From: an uncultured Sulfolobales archaeon | Lineage (GTDB): Archaea > Thermoproteota > Thermoprotei_A > Sulfolobales > NBVN01 | DNA length: 37,028 nt | Direction of reading: 5' to 3' | Assembly (NCBI GenBank): GCA_938083005.1 | Contig: CALKCU010000044.1 | Span: 1-37,028 of the forward strand | Shown: in pieces, positions 7,239 through 14,976 of the stretch | Layout of the letters: each line of letters starts with the position of its first letter | Numbering within the stretch: position 1 is the stretch's first letter | Position numbers and translations under genes: made by a program | The notes under the pieces: model-generated | What the model was told of the DNA's origin: nothing | What the model saw: only the letters and a program-made list of their open reading frames with translations | Database searches by the model: none

Positions 7239-7859
7239 GTGTCGTCAGCCGCGAGAGCTAGGAAGGCGAAGAAGTGGTACACAGTCCTAGCTCCCGAGCT
7301 CTTCGGGGGCATACCCATCGGGAGCATGCCAGCTGACGAAGGCTGGAAGCTCCTGGGGAGGGTCGTAGAGACTACGCTATTCGACCTCACGGGAGACTTC
7401 ACCAAGCACTACGTGCGCCTCTACTTCCAGGTCTACAAGTACGACGACGAGAGCGTGTACACGAGGTTCAAGGGCCACGAGCTCTCCAGAGACTACGTTA
7501 AGTCGATAATCAGGAGGAGGTCCTCTAAGATCGCCGGAATAGTGGACGTCACGACGAGCGACGGGTACGTGCTCAGAGTCACGGGGCTAGTACTGACGAC
7601 CTACAACTGCAACGCTAACCAGAAGAGGGCCATCAGGAAGGTCGTATTCCAGACGCTGACCGAGTGGGCTCAGAAGAGCACCTTCGACGACTTCGTCAAG
7701 GCTATGGTCTTCGGGGATCTAGCTACGGAGCTCATGTCGCGCGCCAAGAAGATCTACCCGGTTAGAAAGGCCGAGATATACAAGTCCAAGCTTCTGGCCG
7801 TCTGGACCCCCTCGGGCTTGGTGCCCGCGACCATAGTAGCGCGAAAGCCTACCTCATAG
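7239..7859 (+). CDS. rps3ae: 30S ribosomal protein S3Ae (eS1)
   Basis: This 206-residue basic protein of the small ribosomal subunit, found only in archaea and eukaryotes, sits at the platform near the mRNA exit. Family hallmarks are visible: KKWYTVLAPELFGGIPIG at the start, RVVETTLFDLTGDFTKHYVRL, GHELSRDYVKSIIRRRSSKI, and the C-terminal KIYPVRKAEIYKSKLL. Length is normal. The GTG start is fixed by a perfect AAGGAGGAGG ribosome-binding site, stronger than those of its neighbours, as expected for a highly expressed gene. It may be transcribed both from its own TATA box and by read-through from pcc1. Confidence 0.97.
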   Translation: MSSAARARKAKKWYTVLAPELFGGIPIGSMPADEGWKLLGRVVETTLFDLTGDFTKHYVRLYFQVYKYDDESVYTRFKGHELSRDYVKSIIRRRSSKIAGIVDVTTSDGYVLRVTGLVLTTYNCNANQKRAIRKVVFQTLTEWAQKSTFDDFVKAMVFGDLATELMSRAKKIYPVRKAEIYKSKLLAVWTPSGLVPATIVARKPTS

Positions 7860-7914
7860 GGGAGGCCGCGTAGAGAGCTCGTTCTCTATCAGCAAGGAAG
7901 CTGCGCAGCGGAAC

Positions 7915-7923
7915 GGATATAGG
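7915..7923 (+). promoter_or_regulatory. TATA-like element before the zinc-ribbon gene
   Basis: GGATATAGGG would place a transcript start near 7943-7948. This falls just before the first conserved cysteine of the following gene, and argues against translation starting in the preceding intergenic bases. Confidence 0.4.
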
Positions 7924-7956
7924 GTAGACCTCTCAGCAGAGCTGCGGGGACGAGGA

Positions 7957-8199
7957 CTGGCGCGAGTCCGCAGATACGCGTGTATAGTGTGTGGCCGCGT
8001 ATTCCCGGAGGGGCAGGGCATCGTCATCAAGATCGGGGACAGGGAGATAACCTTCCACAGCAGTAGGTGCGCCGCTAAGTTCTACAGGATGCTCGTCGAC
8101 AGGGGCTCCAAAGAGGTCGTCAGCGAGTCCTTGAAGCTCGCTAAAGAGCTCGAGAGACTTCTCGAAGAGAGGAAAGAGGCCGCGTCGAAGAGGATTTAG
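7957..8199 (+). CDS. Small TRASH/L24e-like zinc-ribbon protein; start codon uncertain
   Basis: The frame contains Cys-x2-Cys (ACIVCGRVFPEGQG), then a beta hairpin and FHSSRCAAKFYRML. This is the Cys2...(H)xxxC arrangement of TRASH and ribosomal L24e-type zinc ribbons. A charged helical tail of about 30 residues follows (SLKLAKELERLLEERKE). The first standard start in frame is GTG 7987, but it lies inside the Cys-x2-Cys motif and would remove the first cysteine (codon 7981). No ATG, GTG or TTG exists upstream back to the end of rps3ae. A TATA-like element predicts transcription from about 7945, so a CTG at 7957 (used here) or 7942 is the simplest candidate. It lies between rps3ae and lhr. Metal binding is inferred; function is unknown. 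Confidence 0.55.
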   Translation: MARVRRYACIVCGRVFPEGQGIVIKIGDREITFHSSRCAAKFYRMLVDRGSKEVVSESLKLAKELERLLEERKEAASKRI

Positions 8200-8272
8200 T
8201 CCGCGGACGCGCGAGACGCACCGCCGACCGCTCCGGACCAGCGGCTCTCGCTCGGCTAGCGCGATCCCTCTC

Positions 8273-8281
8273 GCTTAATAC
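8273..8281 (+). promoter_or_regulatory. TATA box of lhr
   Basis: GCTTAATAC lies about 40 bases before the ATG at 8316. A GGGAGG ribosome-binding element lies between them. Confidence 0.45.
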
Positions 8282-8315
8282 TACTTTCTCCCAGTAGTCT
8301 AGCGGGAGGCGCGCT

Positions 8316-11030
8316 ATGGTCAAAGTGGTCACCGAGGCGCTCGGCGAGGCCGAGGTGGTAAAGCTACTCAGGGAGTACACCGTGGCTTGGTTTAGGAGGT
8401 CGTACGCGGAGTTCACGCCAGCCCAGCTCATGGCCATACCCTACATCAAGAGAGGCTACAACGTTCTAATCTCAAGCCCTACCGGGACGGGCAAGACTCT
8501 GGCCGCGTTCCTACCCATAATAGACGACCTCTACAGGCTCGGGGAGCTCGGGGACCTGAGGGACCAGGTCTACGTCGTCTACGTCTCCCCCCTCAGGGCT
8601 CTCAACAACGACGTAGTCAAGAACTTGAAGAGGCCCGTAGAGGAGATACGCAAAACCGCCTCCGATATGGGTATCGAGCTTCCCGAGCTGAGGATGAAGG
8701 CGAGAACGAGCGATACTCCACCGAGCGAGAAGCAGAGGATGCTGAGGGAACCCCCTCATATACTAGTAACAACCCCCGAGTCCCTGGCGATAGCCCTCGT
8801 GGCACCGAGATTCAGAGAGAGGCTCTCGGGAGTGCGGTGGGTTGTGATCGACGAGGTCCACGAGCTCGCCTCGAGCAAGAGGGGCGCGCACCTCTCGCTG
8901 AGCCTCGAGAGGCTCGAGGAGCTAGTCCCGGGAGAGCTGCAGAGGATAGGGCTTAGCGCTACCATAGCGCCCGTAGAGACCGTCGCGCAGTTCCTGGTGG
9001 GCTACAGGTCGGACCTAGAGCCGAGGGACTGCGTAGCCGTCGACGCGAGGTTCGTAAAGCCCATGGAGATAAGTGTCCTCTGCCCCAGGGTCGATATAAT
9101 AAGGGATCCGGCCGAGGTCGTGAACGAGGCCATCTACCGGGAGCTCAAGGAGATAGTCCTAGAGCACAGGACGACCCTCGTGTTCGTGAACACGAGAAGC
9201 TCGACCGAGAGAGTGGTCTTCAAGCTGAGGAAGATCTTCGAGAAGGAGGGAGTGCTGGACGCGGACGAGGTGGAGGCTCACCACAGCTCCCTCAGCAGGG
9301 AGCTGAGGCTCGACGTGGAGAACAGGCTGAAGAGCGGCGAGCTCAGAGCCATAGTGAGCTCGACCTCCCTGGAGCTGGGGATAGACGTGGGCTACATAGA
9401 CGCTGTCGTGCTGCTGAGCTCCCCCAAGAGTGTTACGCGGCTCATACAGAGGGTCGGGAGGTCGGGTCACAGCGTCGACGACGTTAGCAAGGGCTACCTG
9501 CTCGCCGTGGACAGGGACGACCTCGTCGAGGTAACAGTGCTAGCCAAGCTCGCCAGGAAGAGAAGGCTAGATAGAGTGAAGATGCCCAGAAAGCCCCTCG
9601 ACATCCTCGCTCAGCACATAGTCGGGATGTCTCTAGAGAGGAGGTGGAAGCTGAAGGAGGCGTACGAGCTGGTCAGGAGGTCTTACAGCTACCACGACCT
9701 GACCTGGGACGAGTTCGCGCGAGTGGTGGAGTACCTAGCGGGAAGGCACGATGACCTCCTCTCCGCGGCGAGGACCTACTCCAAGATAAGGTACTACGAG
9801 GACGAGGAGACCTTCGGGAGGAAGAGGGGTGTGCGGATGATATACTACCTGAACTCCGGCGCCATACCGGACGAGGCCAAGGTCAAAGTGTTCACCGAGG
9901 ACGGGCGCTACGTAGGCGACCTGGAGGAGGGGTTTGTCGAGTATCTAGAACCGGGAGACGTCTTCGTGCTCGGGGGTAAGACCTTCCAGTTCGTGAAGTC
10001 CAGCGCCATGAGGGTGGTCGTGAGGAGGGTCGAGCATCAGAGACCCACGGTCCCGAGCTGGTTCTCCGAGACGCTCCCGCTCGCGTTCGACTCAGCTATA
10101 GAGGTGGCCAGGTTCCGGGGCTACGTCTCCCGTCTGATAGACGAGGTCGGTGTGAAGAGAGCCGTCAGGGAGGTCTCCGCGGCCTACGGCGTGGAGAAGA
10201 GCCTGGCAAGGCACATCGTCAACTACGTCAACGAGCAGAAGAGCTACGTCGGAGTGGTGCCGGACGACAGGACCGTTCTCGTGGAGATGTGGTACGACGA
10301 GAGTGCGGAGGCCGACAACCTGATATTCCACACGCTGTTCGGGAGGAGGGTCAACGACGCCATCGCGAGGGCACTGGCCCTGCTCGTGAGCGACGCCCTG
10401 GAGGCCAACGTCAGGGTCACGGTGACGGACAACGGCTTCATGCTGACGCTGGCCTCCAGGGAGCCCCTCTTCAGCGACAGAGTGCTCGGCGAGGTCTTGG
10501 AGGAGCTGAAGGCGGGTCGGCTCAGGGACGTGCTCAGGAGGGCTTTGAGGAGATCCGAGATTTTGAAGAGAAGATTCAGACACTGTGCGGAGAGGGCGCT
10601 AGCCCTCCTCAAGAACTACAGGGGGGAGGAGACGAACGTCGGCAGGAGGCAGGTGACGGCCGAGACCCTGATGAGGCTCTCGGAGCCCGTCTCGGGCTTT
10701 CCGATACTCGAGGAGGCCTATAGGGAGGTGATGGAGGACGTGATGGACGTTGAGAACGCCGAGAGGGTTCTAGAGTCGATCGGGAGGGGCGAGATAGTCC
10801 TGCGAGCAGTGAGGGTCGACGGCCCCCCGTCGCCGTTCGCTCACACGATAGTCGCGCACGGCTACAGCGACGTGGTCCTCATGGAGGACAGGAGGAAGCT
10901 CCTCTTGAGGCTCTACGAGGAGGTGACGAGAAGGATCTCCGAAAAGCGATCTCGCGGGGTTAGCCCGCCCGCGCCGCCGAGCGGTGGTGCGTCAGCTCCC
11001 GGTAGCCCAGAGGCGGACCAGGTCCTCTGA
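8316..11030 (+). CDS. lhr: Large helicase-related protein Lhr (core form)
   Basis: This 904-residue superfamily 2 DNA helicase starts at ATG 8316. Visible motifs are Q motif FTPAQLMAI (33-41), Walker A SSPTGTGKT (53-61), DEVH (179-182), LSATIAP (213-219), ELGID (353-357) and motif VI QRVGRSGHSVDD (378-389). These are followed by the winged-helix and beta-barrel Lhr-core region. Lhr translocates 3' to 5' on single-stranded DNA, unwinds forked and RNA:DNA duplexes, and is linked to repair of stalled replication. The length fits the archaeal Lhr-core without the bacterial C-terminal extension. The last 25 residues are Ser/Pro/Ala-rich and disordered. The 3' end overlaps the convergent hydrolase gene by 39 bases. 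Confidence 0.95.
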   Translation: MVKVVTEALGEAEVVKLLREYTVAWFRRSYAEFTPAQLMAIPYIKRGYNVLISSPTGTGKTLAAFLPIIDDLYRLGELGDLRDQVYVVYVSPLRALNNDVVKNLKRPVEEIRKTASDMGIELPELRMKARTSDTPPSEKQRMLREPPHILVTTPESLAIALVAPRFRERLSGVRWVVIDEVHELASSKRGAHLSLSLERLEELVPGELQRIGLSATIAPVETVAQFLVGYRSDLEPRDCVAVDARFVKPMEISVLCPRVDIIRDPAEVVNEAIYRELKEIVLEHRTTLVFVNTRSSTERVVFKLRKIFEKEGVLDADEVEAHHSSLSRELRLDVENRLKSGELRAIVSSTSLELGIDVGYIDAVVLLSSPKSVTRLIQRVGRSGHSVDDVSKGYLLAVDRDDLVEVTVLAKLARKRRLDRVKMPRKPLDILAQHIVGMSLERRWKLKEAYELVRRSYSYHDLTWDEFARVVEYLAGRHDDLLSAARTYSKIRYYEDEETFGRKRGVRMIYYLNSGAIPDEAKVKVFTEDGRYVGDLEEGFVEYLEPGDVFVLGGKTFQFVKSSAMRVVVRRVEHQRPTVPSWFSETLPLAFDSAIEVARFRGYVSRLIDEVGVKRAVREVSAAYGVEKSLARHIVNYVNEQKSYVGVVPDDRTVLVEMWYDESAEADNLIFHTLFGRRVNDAIARALALLVSDALEANVRVTVTDNGFMLTLASREPLFSDRVLGEVLEELKAGRLRDVLRRALRRSEILKRRFRHCAERALALLKNYRGEETNVGRRQVTAETLMRLSEPVSGFPILEEAYREVMEDVMDVENAERVLESIGRGEIVLRAVRVDGPPSPFAHTIVAHGYSDVVLMEDRRKLLLRLYEEVTRRISEKRSRGVSPPAPPSGGASAPGSPEADQVL

Positions 11031-11543
11031 CGATACTACCTCGGCACCGTACATGGTCTTCATGTAGTTTACGGCCTCCTCGTGGTCCCTAGGGTTGGAG
11101 GTGGCCGTGGCGTCCTTCACCACCACGACCCTGTAGCCCCTGAAGAACGCGTCGGCGGCCGTGTGCTTTACGCATATGTGCGTATGTATCCCCGTGAGCA
11201 CCACCGTTCCGACCCCGAGGCTCCTGAGCAGAGGATCGAGACCGGTCTCAAAGAACGCCGAGTAGGTCCTCTTCTCCAGGACATAGTCGCGAGCCGCGGG
11301 CTTTAGCTCCTCGATCACCCTAGATCCCTCGTCTCCCTTCATCGCGTGCTCCCCCCATACTCTTATCTCGGGATCGGTAGGCAGGTGAGAGTCGTTAGTG
11401 TAGACCACCGGAACGCCCGCGAGCCTGGCGGCGTCGACGACCCTCCTGATGTTTCCTACGACCTCCGCACACGGCTCGCACTTGAGCCTCCCGAAGACGA
11501 AGTCGTAGAGCATGTCTATAACGAGCACAGCATACTCTTTCAC
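10992..11543 (-). CDS. Isochorismatase-family hydrolase, probable nicotinamidase
   Basis: This 183-residue cysteine hydrolase shows the full triad of the family: D10 (VLVIDMLYDF), K91 (LEKRTYSAF) and C124 (TGIHTHICVKHTAADAF). It also has a metal-site candidate, D51-x-H53 with H66 (NDSHLPTD...WGEHAMKG). The Asp/His/His metal site separates nicotinamidases (nicotinamide to nicotinate, NAD salvage) from isochorismatases, so PncA activity is the best guess. An N-carbamoyl or related amide substrate remains possible. A TATA box at 11574-11583 on the minus strand lies about 35 bases upstream. The gene is convergent with lhr and their 3' ends overlap by 39 bases. Confidence 0.8.
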   Translation of the reverse strand: MKEYAVLVIDMLYDFVFGRLKCEPCAEVVGNIRRVVDAARLAGVPVVYTNDSHLPTDPEIRVWGEHAMKGDEGSRVIEELKPAARDYVLEKRTYSAFFETGLDPLLRSLGVGTVVLTGIHTHICVKHTAADAFFRGYRVVVVKDATATSNPRDHEEAVNYMKTMYGAEVVSSEDLVRLWATGS

Positions 11544-11573
11544 CGGCGCTCCCCGAGGAGGTCGGGTCCCGGT

Positions 11574-11583
11574 CTTAAATGTG
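11574..11583 (-). promoter_or_regulatory. TATA box of the nicotinamidase-like gene
   Basis: Read leftwards: ACATTTAAGA, about 35 bases before the start at 11543. Confidence 0.45.
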
Positions 11584-11711
11584 TACTAACACTGCTGCTC
11601 TGCGCGCCTGCGGAGACCTGGAACGCCCCGAAGAAGCCCTCGCGCGTTTGCTGCCCGGCGATCTTGAGGTTCCGGACGGCACCTCGTCGGAGCTCCTCCG
11701 CGATTGGTCGG

Positions 11712-12686
11712 CTACCCGGAGGACTCCAGGACCTTTCTATCCACGGCGAAGACCGCGCAGAGATACTCTTCCTCGGACTGCTCCAGAAGCTTCACCGCTC
11801 CCTCGCCCTTAAGTACTTGGCCCTCGCGCTCCAGGAGGGCTCCAGCTATCTCGTTGCCGTCGACTATCAGCCTCGCCGTCTGACTACTACCCCTGAGGAC
11901 GGCGTAGACGGGGCACCGGTTCTCGAGGCTGGCGCGGGACAGGGTATCGATCAGTTGGGAAGAGTACTTGGCCCTAAACGTGGTCACCGGCCTCCCCGAT
12001 GTGGTCAATCTGTACACTGCCAGCGGGTCCTCGAGTAGAGCAGAGTACCTGTCCGAAAAGCCCACCGGCCTGGCGCCCTCCTCCACGGGGGCTGGCGCTC
12101 TGGGTGCCGCCTCAAGCTCCCCCTCCCTCCTCTCCGCTCCCACCTCGACCGCCGCCCGCACCTCGGCTTCGGTTGGTGGGGTTGGCGATGCTGCTGCGAG
12201 CTCGGGCCTGACCTCGCGCGGCAGCTCGATCCCGGGAGCGGCGGGGGCCCTCATTAACGCGCTGGAGAAGATCTCTGGGATTCTCCTCACCAGCTCCTCC
12301 GTCTCTCTGCTCGCAGCTCTCTCCTTGAAGTAGCTCGACCTAACATAGACCTCGAAGGTTATCTCGGTGCCCCCCTCAACCCTTACGGCATTCACTCTGA
12401 AGCTTACGTCCATGCTAGGGGGCCTAACGAAGCCTAGGATTAGCTCCCCGATGACGCTGCTCTCTAAGGTGAATCTGTTCGCCCACCTCATAACCGTGAA
12501 GCTAAGGATGACGGTGCTCTTAAACCCGAAGGCGTTCAGGTAGGCGATAACGTCGTTTCCCCTGAACGACCTGAACTCAAGCAATATGGGCAGCAGCGAG
12601 AAGAAGTCCCTAGGTCTGGATACGAGTTCGTACACCTCGTCCAGGTCGTGGGGTACTCTGAACGTTACAACGCGGTGGACGGGCAC
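11712..12686 (-). CDS. SRPBCC (DUF3211-like) domain protein with a second unknown domain
   Basis: This 324-residue protein has three parts. Residues 1 to about 150 look like the START/SRPBCC helix-grip fold of crenarchaeal DUF3211 proteins: FRVPHDLDEVYELVSRPRDFFSLLPILLEF at the start and a run of amphipathic strands ending in a long C-terminal helix (RETEELVRRIPEIFSSAL). Residues about 150-215 form an Ala/Pro/Glu-rich, probably disordered linker. Residues about 216-324 form a compact alpha/beta domain that I do not recognise (TFRAKYSSQLIDTLSRASLE ... VDGNEIAGALLEREGQVL). SRPBCC domains bind hydrophobic ligands. No neighbour points to a pathway. A TATA box inside an inverted repeat lies just upstream. 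Confidence 0.65.
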   Translation of the reverse strand: MPVHRVVTFRVPHDLDEVYELVSRPRDFFSLLPILLEFRSFRGNDVIAYLNAFGFKSTVILSFTVMRWANRFTLESSVIGELILGFVRPPSMDVSFRVNAVRVEGGTEITFEVYVRSSYFKERAASRETEELVRRIPEIFSSALMRAPAAPGIELPREVRPELAAASPTPPTEAEVRAAVEVGAERREGELEAAPRAPAPVEEGARPVGFSDRYSALLEDPLAVYRLTTSGRPVTTFRAKYSSQLIDTLSRASLENRCPVYAVLRGSSQTARLIVDGNEIAGALLEREGQVLKGEGAVKLLEQSEEEYLCAVFAVDRKVLESSG

Positions 12687-12709
12687 GGTACCCCGTATTC
12701 TCCGTGGTT

Positions 12710-12733
12710 CGGCTCTAATAAATAGCCGAGCCG
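12710..12733 (-). promoter_or_regulatory. TATA box enclosed by a CGGCTC/GAGCCG inverted repeat
   Basis: CGGCTC at 12710-12715 and GAGCCG at 12728-12733 flank TAATAAATAGCC, which reads leftwards as a TATA box (CTATTTATTAG) about 30 bases before the start at 12686. A dimeric regulator bound here would block TBP. This is a candidate operator; the repeat could also be chance. Confidence 0.45.
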
Positions 12734-12770
12734 TACCTCTCGAGGTCTCCCCGAGAGGTCTCTAGGGGGC

Positions 12771-13634
12771 CTATCGGCAGTCCTCCCGGCGAACCCCCAC
12801 CTTGCTGGCGAGAGTACTGAGCTCGCGGACGGTGAACCAGGGGTGCCTGTCCCTCAGCTTAAGGCTCGCTGCTGCAGACGCCATCGCCGCGGCACTCGGG
12901 AGACTCAGCTTGTCCACGAACAGGTAGCGGGCCAGTGCGGCGGTGAACACGTCCCCCAGGCCGATAGGCTCTCCGTAAATCCCCCGCAGCGGTTCCATCT
13001 CGTACAGGCACCCGCTCCCGCGGGACGCTACCCTGAACGGTCTCCCGCCGTCGGTTATGATCACGTCGGAGCCCAGGACCTCCGAGCACTCCAAAGGGTC
13101 CTCCCAGCACTCCCCCGGGAACTCCTCCCTCTCCCCCCTGAGGACGCTCCACCTCGACTTCTCGAGATGCTTTACCACCTCAAAGACCCTGCGTGGCTCG
13201 TGGACCACGCTCCCGCGCGGGCCCTCCACCCTCACGAACCCCTGTACGTCGACTAGCGCGTTGCGGCCCTCGGTCAGTGCGACCAGGTCTTCGGGATCCA
13301 GCTCGCCGAGCGTTGTCGATACGAGGACGGACTCGCACTCTCTCAGGGTCCCCGGAATTCTATCCACCTCCAGCCTCGACCTCCTGAGAGCGCGCAGATC
13401 CCTACTGCCATCGCGTATCGTTATCTCGAACACGGTCTCCCCGACGCCCGCTTCCACGACGTCCAGCGAGTGCCCCAGTCTCCTCAGAAACCTCGACACT
13501 GAGGACCTCGTCGTTACCAGGAGAGCGCGCAGTTCTAGGTACACGAACGCTAGGCCGATGAAGTATGCTGGCCCCCCTAGGCGGGCCCTCCCGCCTACGC
13601 GATCGAGAGTAGACGCGGCGATCACTGCTAGCAC
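12771..13634 (-). CDS. PfkB-family carbohydrate kinase
   Basis: This ribokinase-fold kinase has the N-terminal strand VLAVIAASTLDRV, an early substrate-lid GGPAYFIG (replacing the usual GG.a.N.a), and near the C-terminus GLGDVFTAALARYLF, the PfkB anion-hole motif with the catalytic Asp (consensus GAGD; the Ala is Leu here). Substrates in the family range from ribose and fructose phosphates to nucleosides, and no feature fixes it here. An in-frame GTG at 13664 was not used because a TATA box (ACTTATAGG, 13669-13677) lies only about 8 bases before it. The GTG at 13634, about 12 bases after the predicted transcript start, leaves the family N-terminus intact. It stands alone between unlinked genes. 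Confidence 0.75.
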   Translation of the reverse strand: MLAVIAASTLDRVGGRARLGGPAYFIGLAFVYLELRALLVTTRSSVSRFLRRLGHSLDVVEAGVGETVFEITIRDGSRDLRALRRSRLEVDRIPGTLRECESVLVSTTLGELDPEDLVALTEGRNALVDVQGFVRVEGPRGSVVHEPRRVFEVVKHLEKSRWSVLRGEREEFPGECWEDPLECSEVLGSDVIITDGGRPFRVASRGSGCLYEMEPLRGIYGEPIGLGDVFTAALARYLFVDKLSLPSAAAMASAAASLKLRDRHPWFTVRELSTLASKVGVRREDCR

Positions 13635-13668
13635 TGAAGCCCTCCGGGCTATCGTAGCGCGCACCTAC

Positions 13669-13677
13669 CTATAAGTA
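13669..13677 (-). promoter_or_regulatory. TATA box of the PfkB kinase gene
   Basis: Read leftwards ACTTATAGG. The expected transcript start is near 13645, which supports the GTG at 13634 as the first codon. Confidence 0.45.
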
Positions 13678-13780
13678 GTGGGAGACCACGCGAAGCCCCG
13701 TTCCCGGGTCGCGTCGGCTCCGCGATCCGGAAAGAGGGGCCGCTCTGCCGATAACCGGTATGCCCGTGGAGGCTCGGCCC

Positions 13781-14485
13781 TCAGGATCGGGAAGTCAGCC
13801 GGTACTCCCTCCCGCCGTAGAGGTACACTATCCCCTCCTTAATCATAGCGTTCATGAGCTCCCTCTCCTCGTTGCTCAGCCTTGCCATCTCCAGCTTCTT
13901 TATGGGGAACCTGTCCAGGAAGCGGTTGTAGAACTCCGCGTCGACGGCTAGGTCGGAGACCAAGACTACCAGTCCCGCTTTAACGTAGTCGTCCAGAGTT
14001 CTCGAGGCCGCGGACGCCAGCTCGCTGATCTTCACGACCCTCCGCGCTCTCAGCTCCCTGATGGCAGCGTCCTCGTGAAGCCCCTGATCTGCTTGAGCTC
14101 TTGACCTGTGCTCCTGGGGGGATCTCGCCAGGGCGTCCAGGGTCACCCTGATCTCCTTCACCTCCTTCTCGAGCCTCCCCACCCTATCGGCCAGCTGCTC
14201 TACGGTCTCCCTAAGCTTCTCGAACTTGAGCGCGATGTCGTCCCCCCTTCCTCCCGGTGGCCCTCTGTCGAAGCCCAGATCGCTCTCCCCGAGGTTGACC
14301 GGCTCGGCGGAGACCCTAACGTAGTAGCCCTCGCCGGGGACCCTGACCACGTGACCCGAGTCTCTCAGTCTGTTGAGGGCTACCCTCACTTGGCTTAGCG
14401 AGAGACCCAAGGCGTCGGCTATCAGCCTGGGCGTCGCTCCGGGGTTCTCCTTCAGGTACCTCAGTATCCTCGATTCCGCACTCAA
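13781..14485 (-). CDS. Winged-helix DNA-binding protein with central coiled coil
   Basis: This 234-residue protein starts with TTG. Residues 1-55 form a winged helix of the MarR/Lrp-like type (RILRYLKENPGATPRLIADA, then recognition helix LSLSQVRVALNRLRDSGHVV and wing GEGYYV). Residues about 85-120 are a heptad coiled coil (LKFEKLRETVEQLADRVGRLEKEV), probably for dimerisation. The C-terminal 100 residues form a second helical domain, with a basic, DNA- or protein-binding look (RELRARRVVKISELASAASRTLDDYV). It is probably a transcription regulator or chromatin-type protein. It diverges from the gene at 14532 over a 46-base gap containing overlapping TATA elements, so it may control that gene and itself. 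Family name not known to me. Confidence 0.65.
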   Translation of the reverse strand: MSAESRILRYLKENPGATPRLIADALGLSLSQVRVALNRLRDSGHVVRVPGEGYYVRVSAEPVNLGESDLGFDRGPPGGRGDDIALKFEKLRETVEQLADRVGRLEKEVKEIRVTLDALARSPQEHRSRAQADQGLHEDAAIRELRARRVVKISELASAASRTLDDYVKAGLVVLVSDLAVDAEFYNRFLDRFPIKKLEMARLSNEERELMNAMIKEGIVYLYGGREYRLTSRS

Positions 14486-14498
14486 GACGTTCCGAGGA

Positions 14499-14524
14499 AC
14501 TTATAACGTTAAGAGGCTAATAAG
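14499..14524. promoter_or_regulatory. Divergent promoter region (two TATA elements)
   Basis: CTTATAACGTT at 14500-14510 and CTAATAAGT at 14517-14525 both read as TATA boxes on either strand. The minus-strand TTG (14485) best fits the distal element and the plus-strand GTG (14532) the proximal one, so the two promoters would cross and TBP could serve only one at a time. Confidence 0.45.
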
Positions 14525-14531
14525 TACTGGG

Positions 14532-14930
14532 GTGACGGGTACGGTCAGGAGCGTGAGCGATGGTCTAGAGCCCAAGAAGAGGAGGCTTATGGAGCTCATA
14601 GACCTGAGCGCGGAGCCGTGGAGGAAGGCGGCCTTCTACTCCAACGAGGAGGCCATGGAGATACTGACCCAGCTCTACCAGCGCTGGGAGCGTCGGTTGA
14701 GGGCGGGCACTCCCCTGGATTACGCGACCGAGGAGGAGCTCGACAGGCTCCTCTTGATAGCGGAGAGGATAGAGCCCGAGGACATAGACAGCCAGCAGAG
14801 CAGGATGCTCATTACAGCGCTCTACGGTGAGGAGGTCCTGGAGGAGCTGAAGCGGCGTGAGAGGGAGAAGGAGAGGAAGAAGTCCGAGAAGCTCAAGAGG
14901 ATTCTGAGGCAGATGTTCTTCCTTCCCTAG
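14532..14930 (+). CDS. Small charged helical protein, function unknown
   Basis: About 132 residues, predicted almost wholly alpha-helical. A Trp/Arg-rich middle segment (QLYQRWERRLRAGTP) is followed by an acidic stretch, and the protein ends in a strongly basic Lys/Arg/Glu helix (RREREKERKKSEKLKRI) with a hydrophobic tip (LRQMFFLP). The frame stays open upstream into the divergent gene, so the start was set at GTG 14532, where a TATA box predicts a leaderless transcript; GTG 14553 and ATG 14589 are alternatives. I recognise no family. Its divergent partner encodes a winged-helix protein. The basic tail would suit RNA, DNA or ribosome contact, which is a guess. Confidence 0.55.
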   Translation: MTGTVRSVSDGLEPKKRRLMELIDLSAEPWRKAAFYSNEEAMEILTQLYQRWERRLRAGTPLDYATEEELDRLLLIAERIEPEDIDSQQSRMLITALYGEEVLEELKRREREKERKKSEKLKRILRQMFFLP

Positions 14931-14976
14931 AGCAGTGGGCCGGACCCGCGAGATCCCTCAAGCTGATCGAGAGCTC

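Noticed and set aside
14373-14531. Upstream extension of the gene at 14532
   Set aside because: It would overlap the divergent winged-helix gene and cross both TATA elements.
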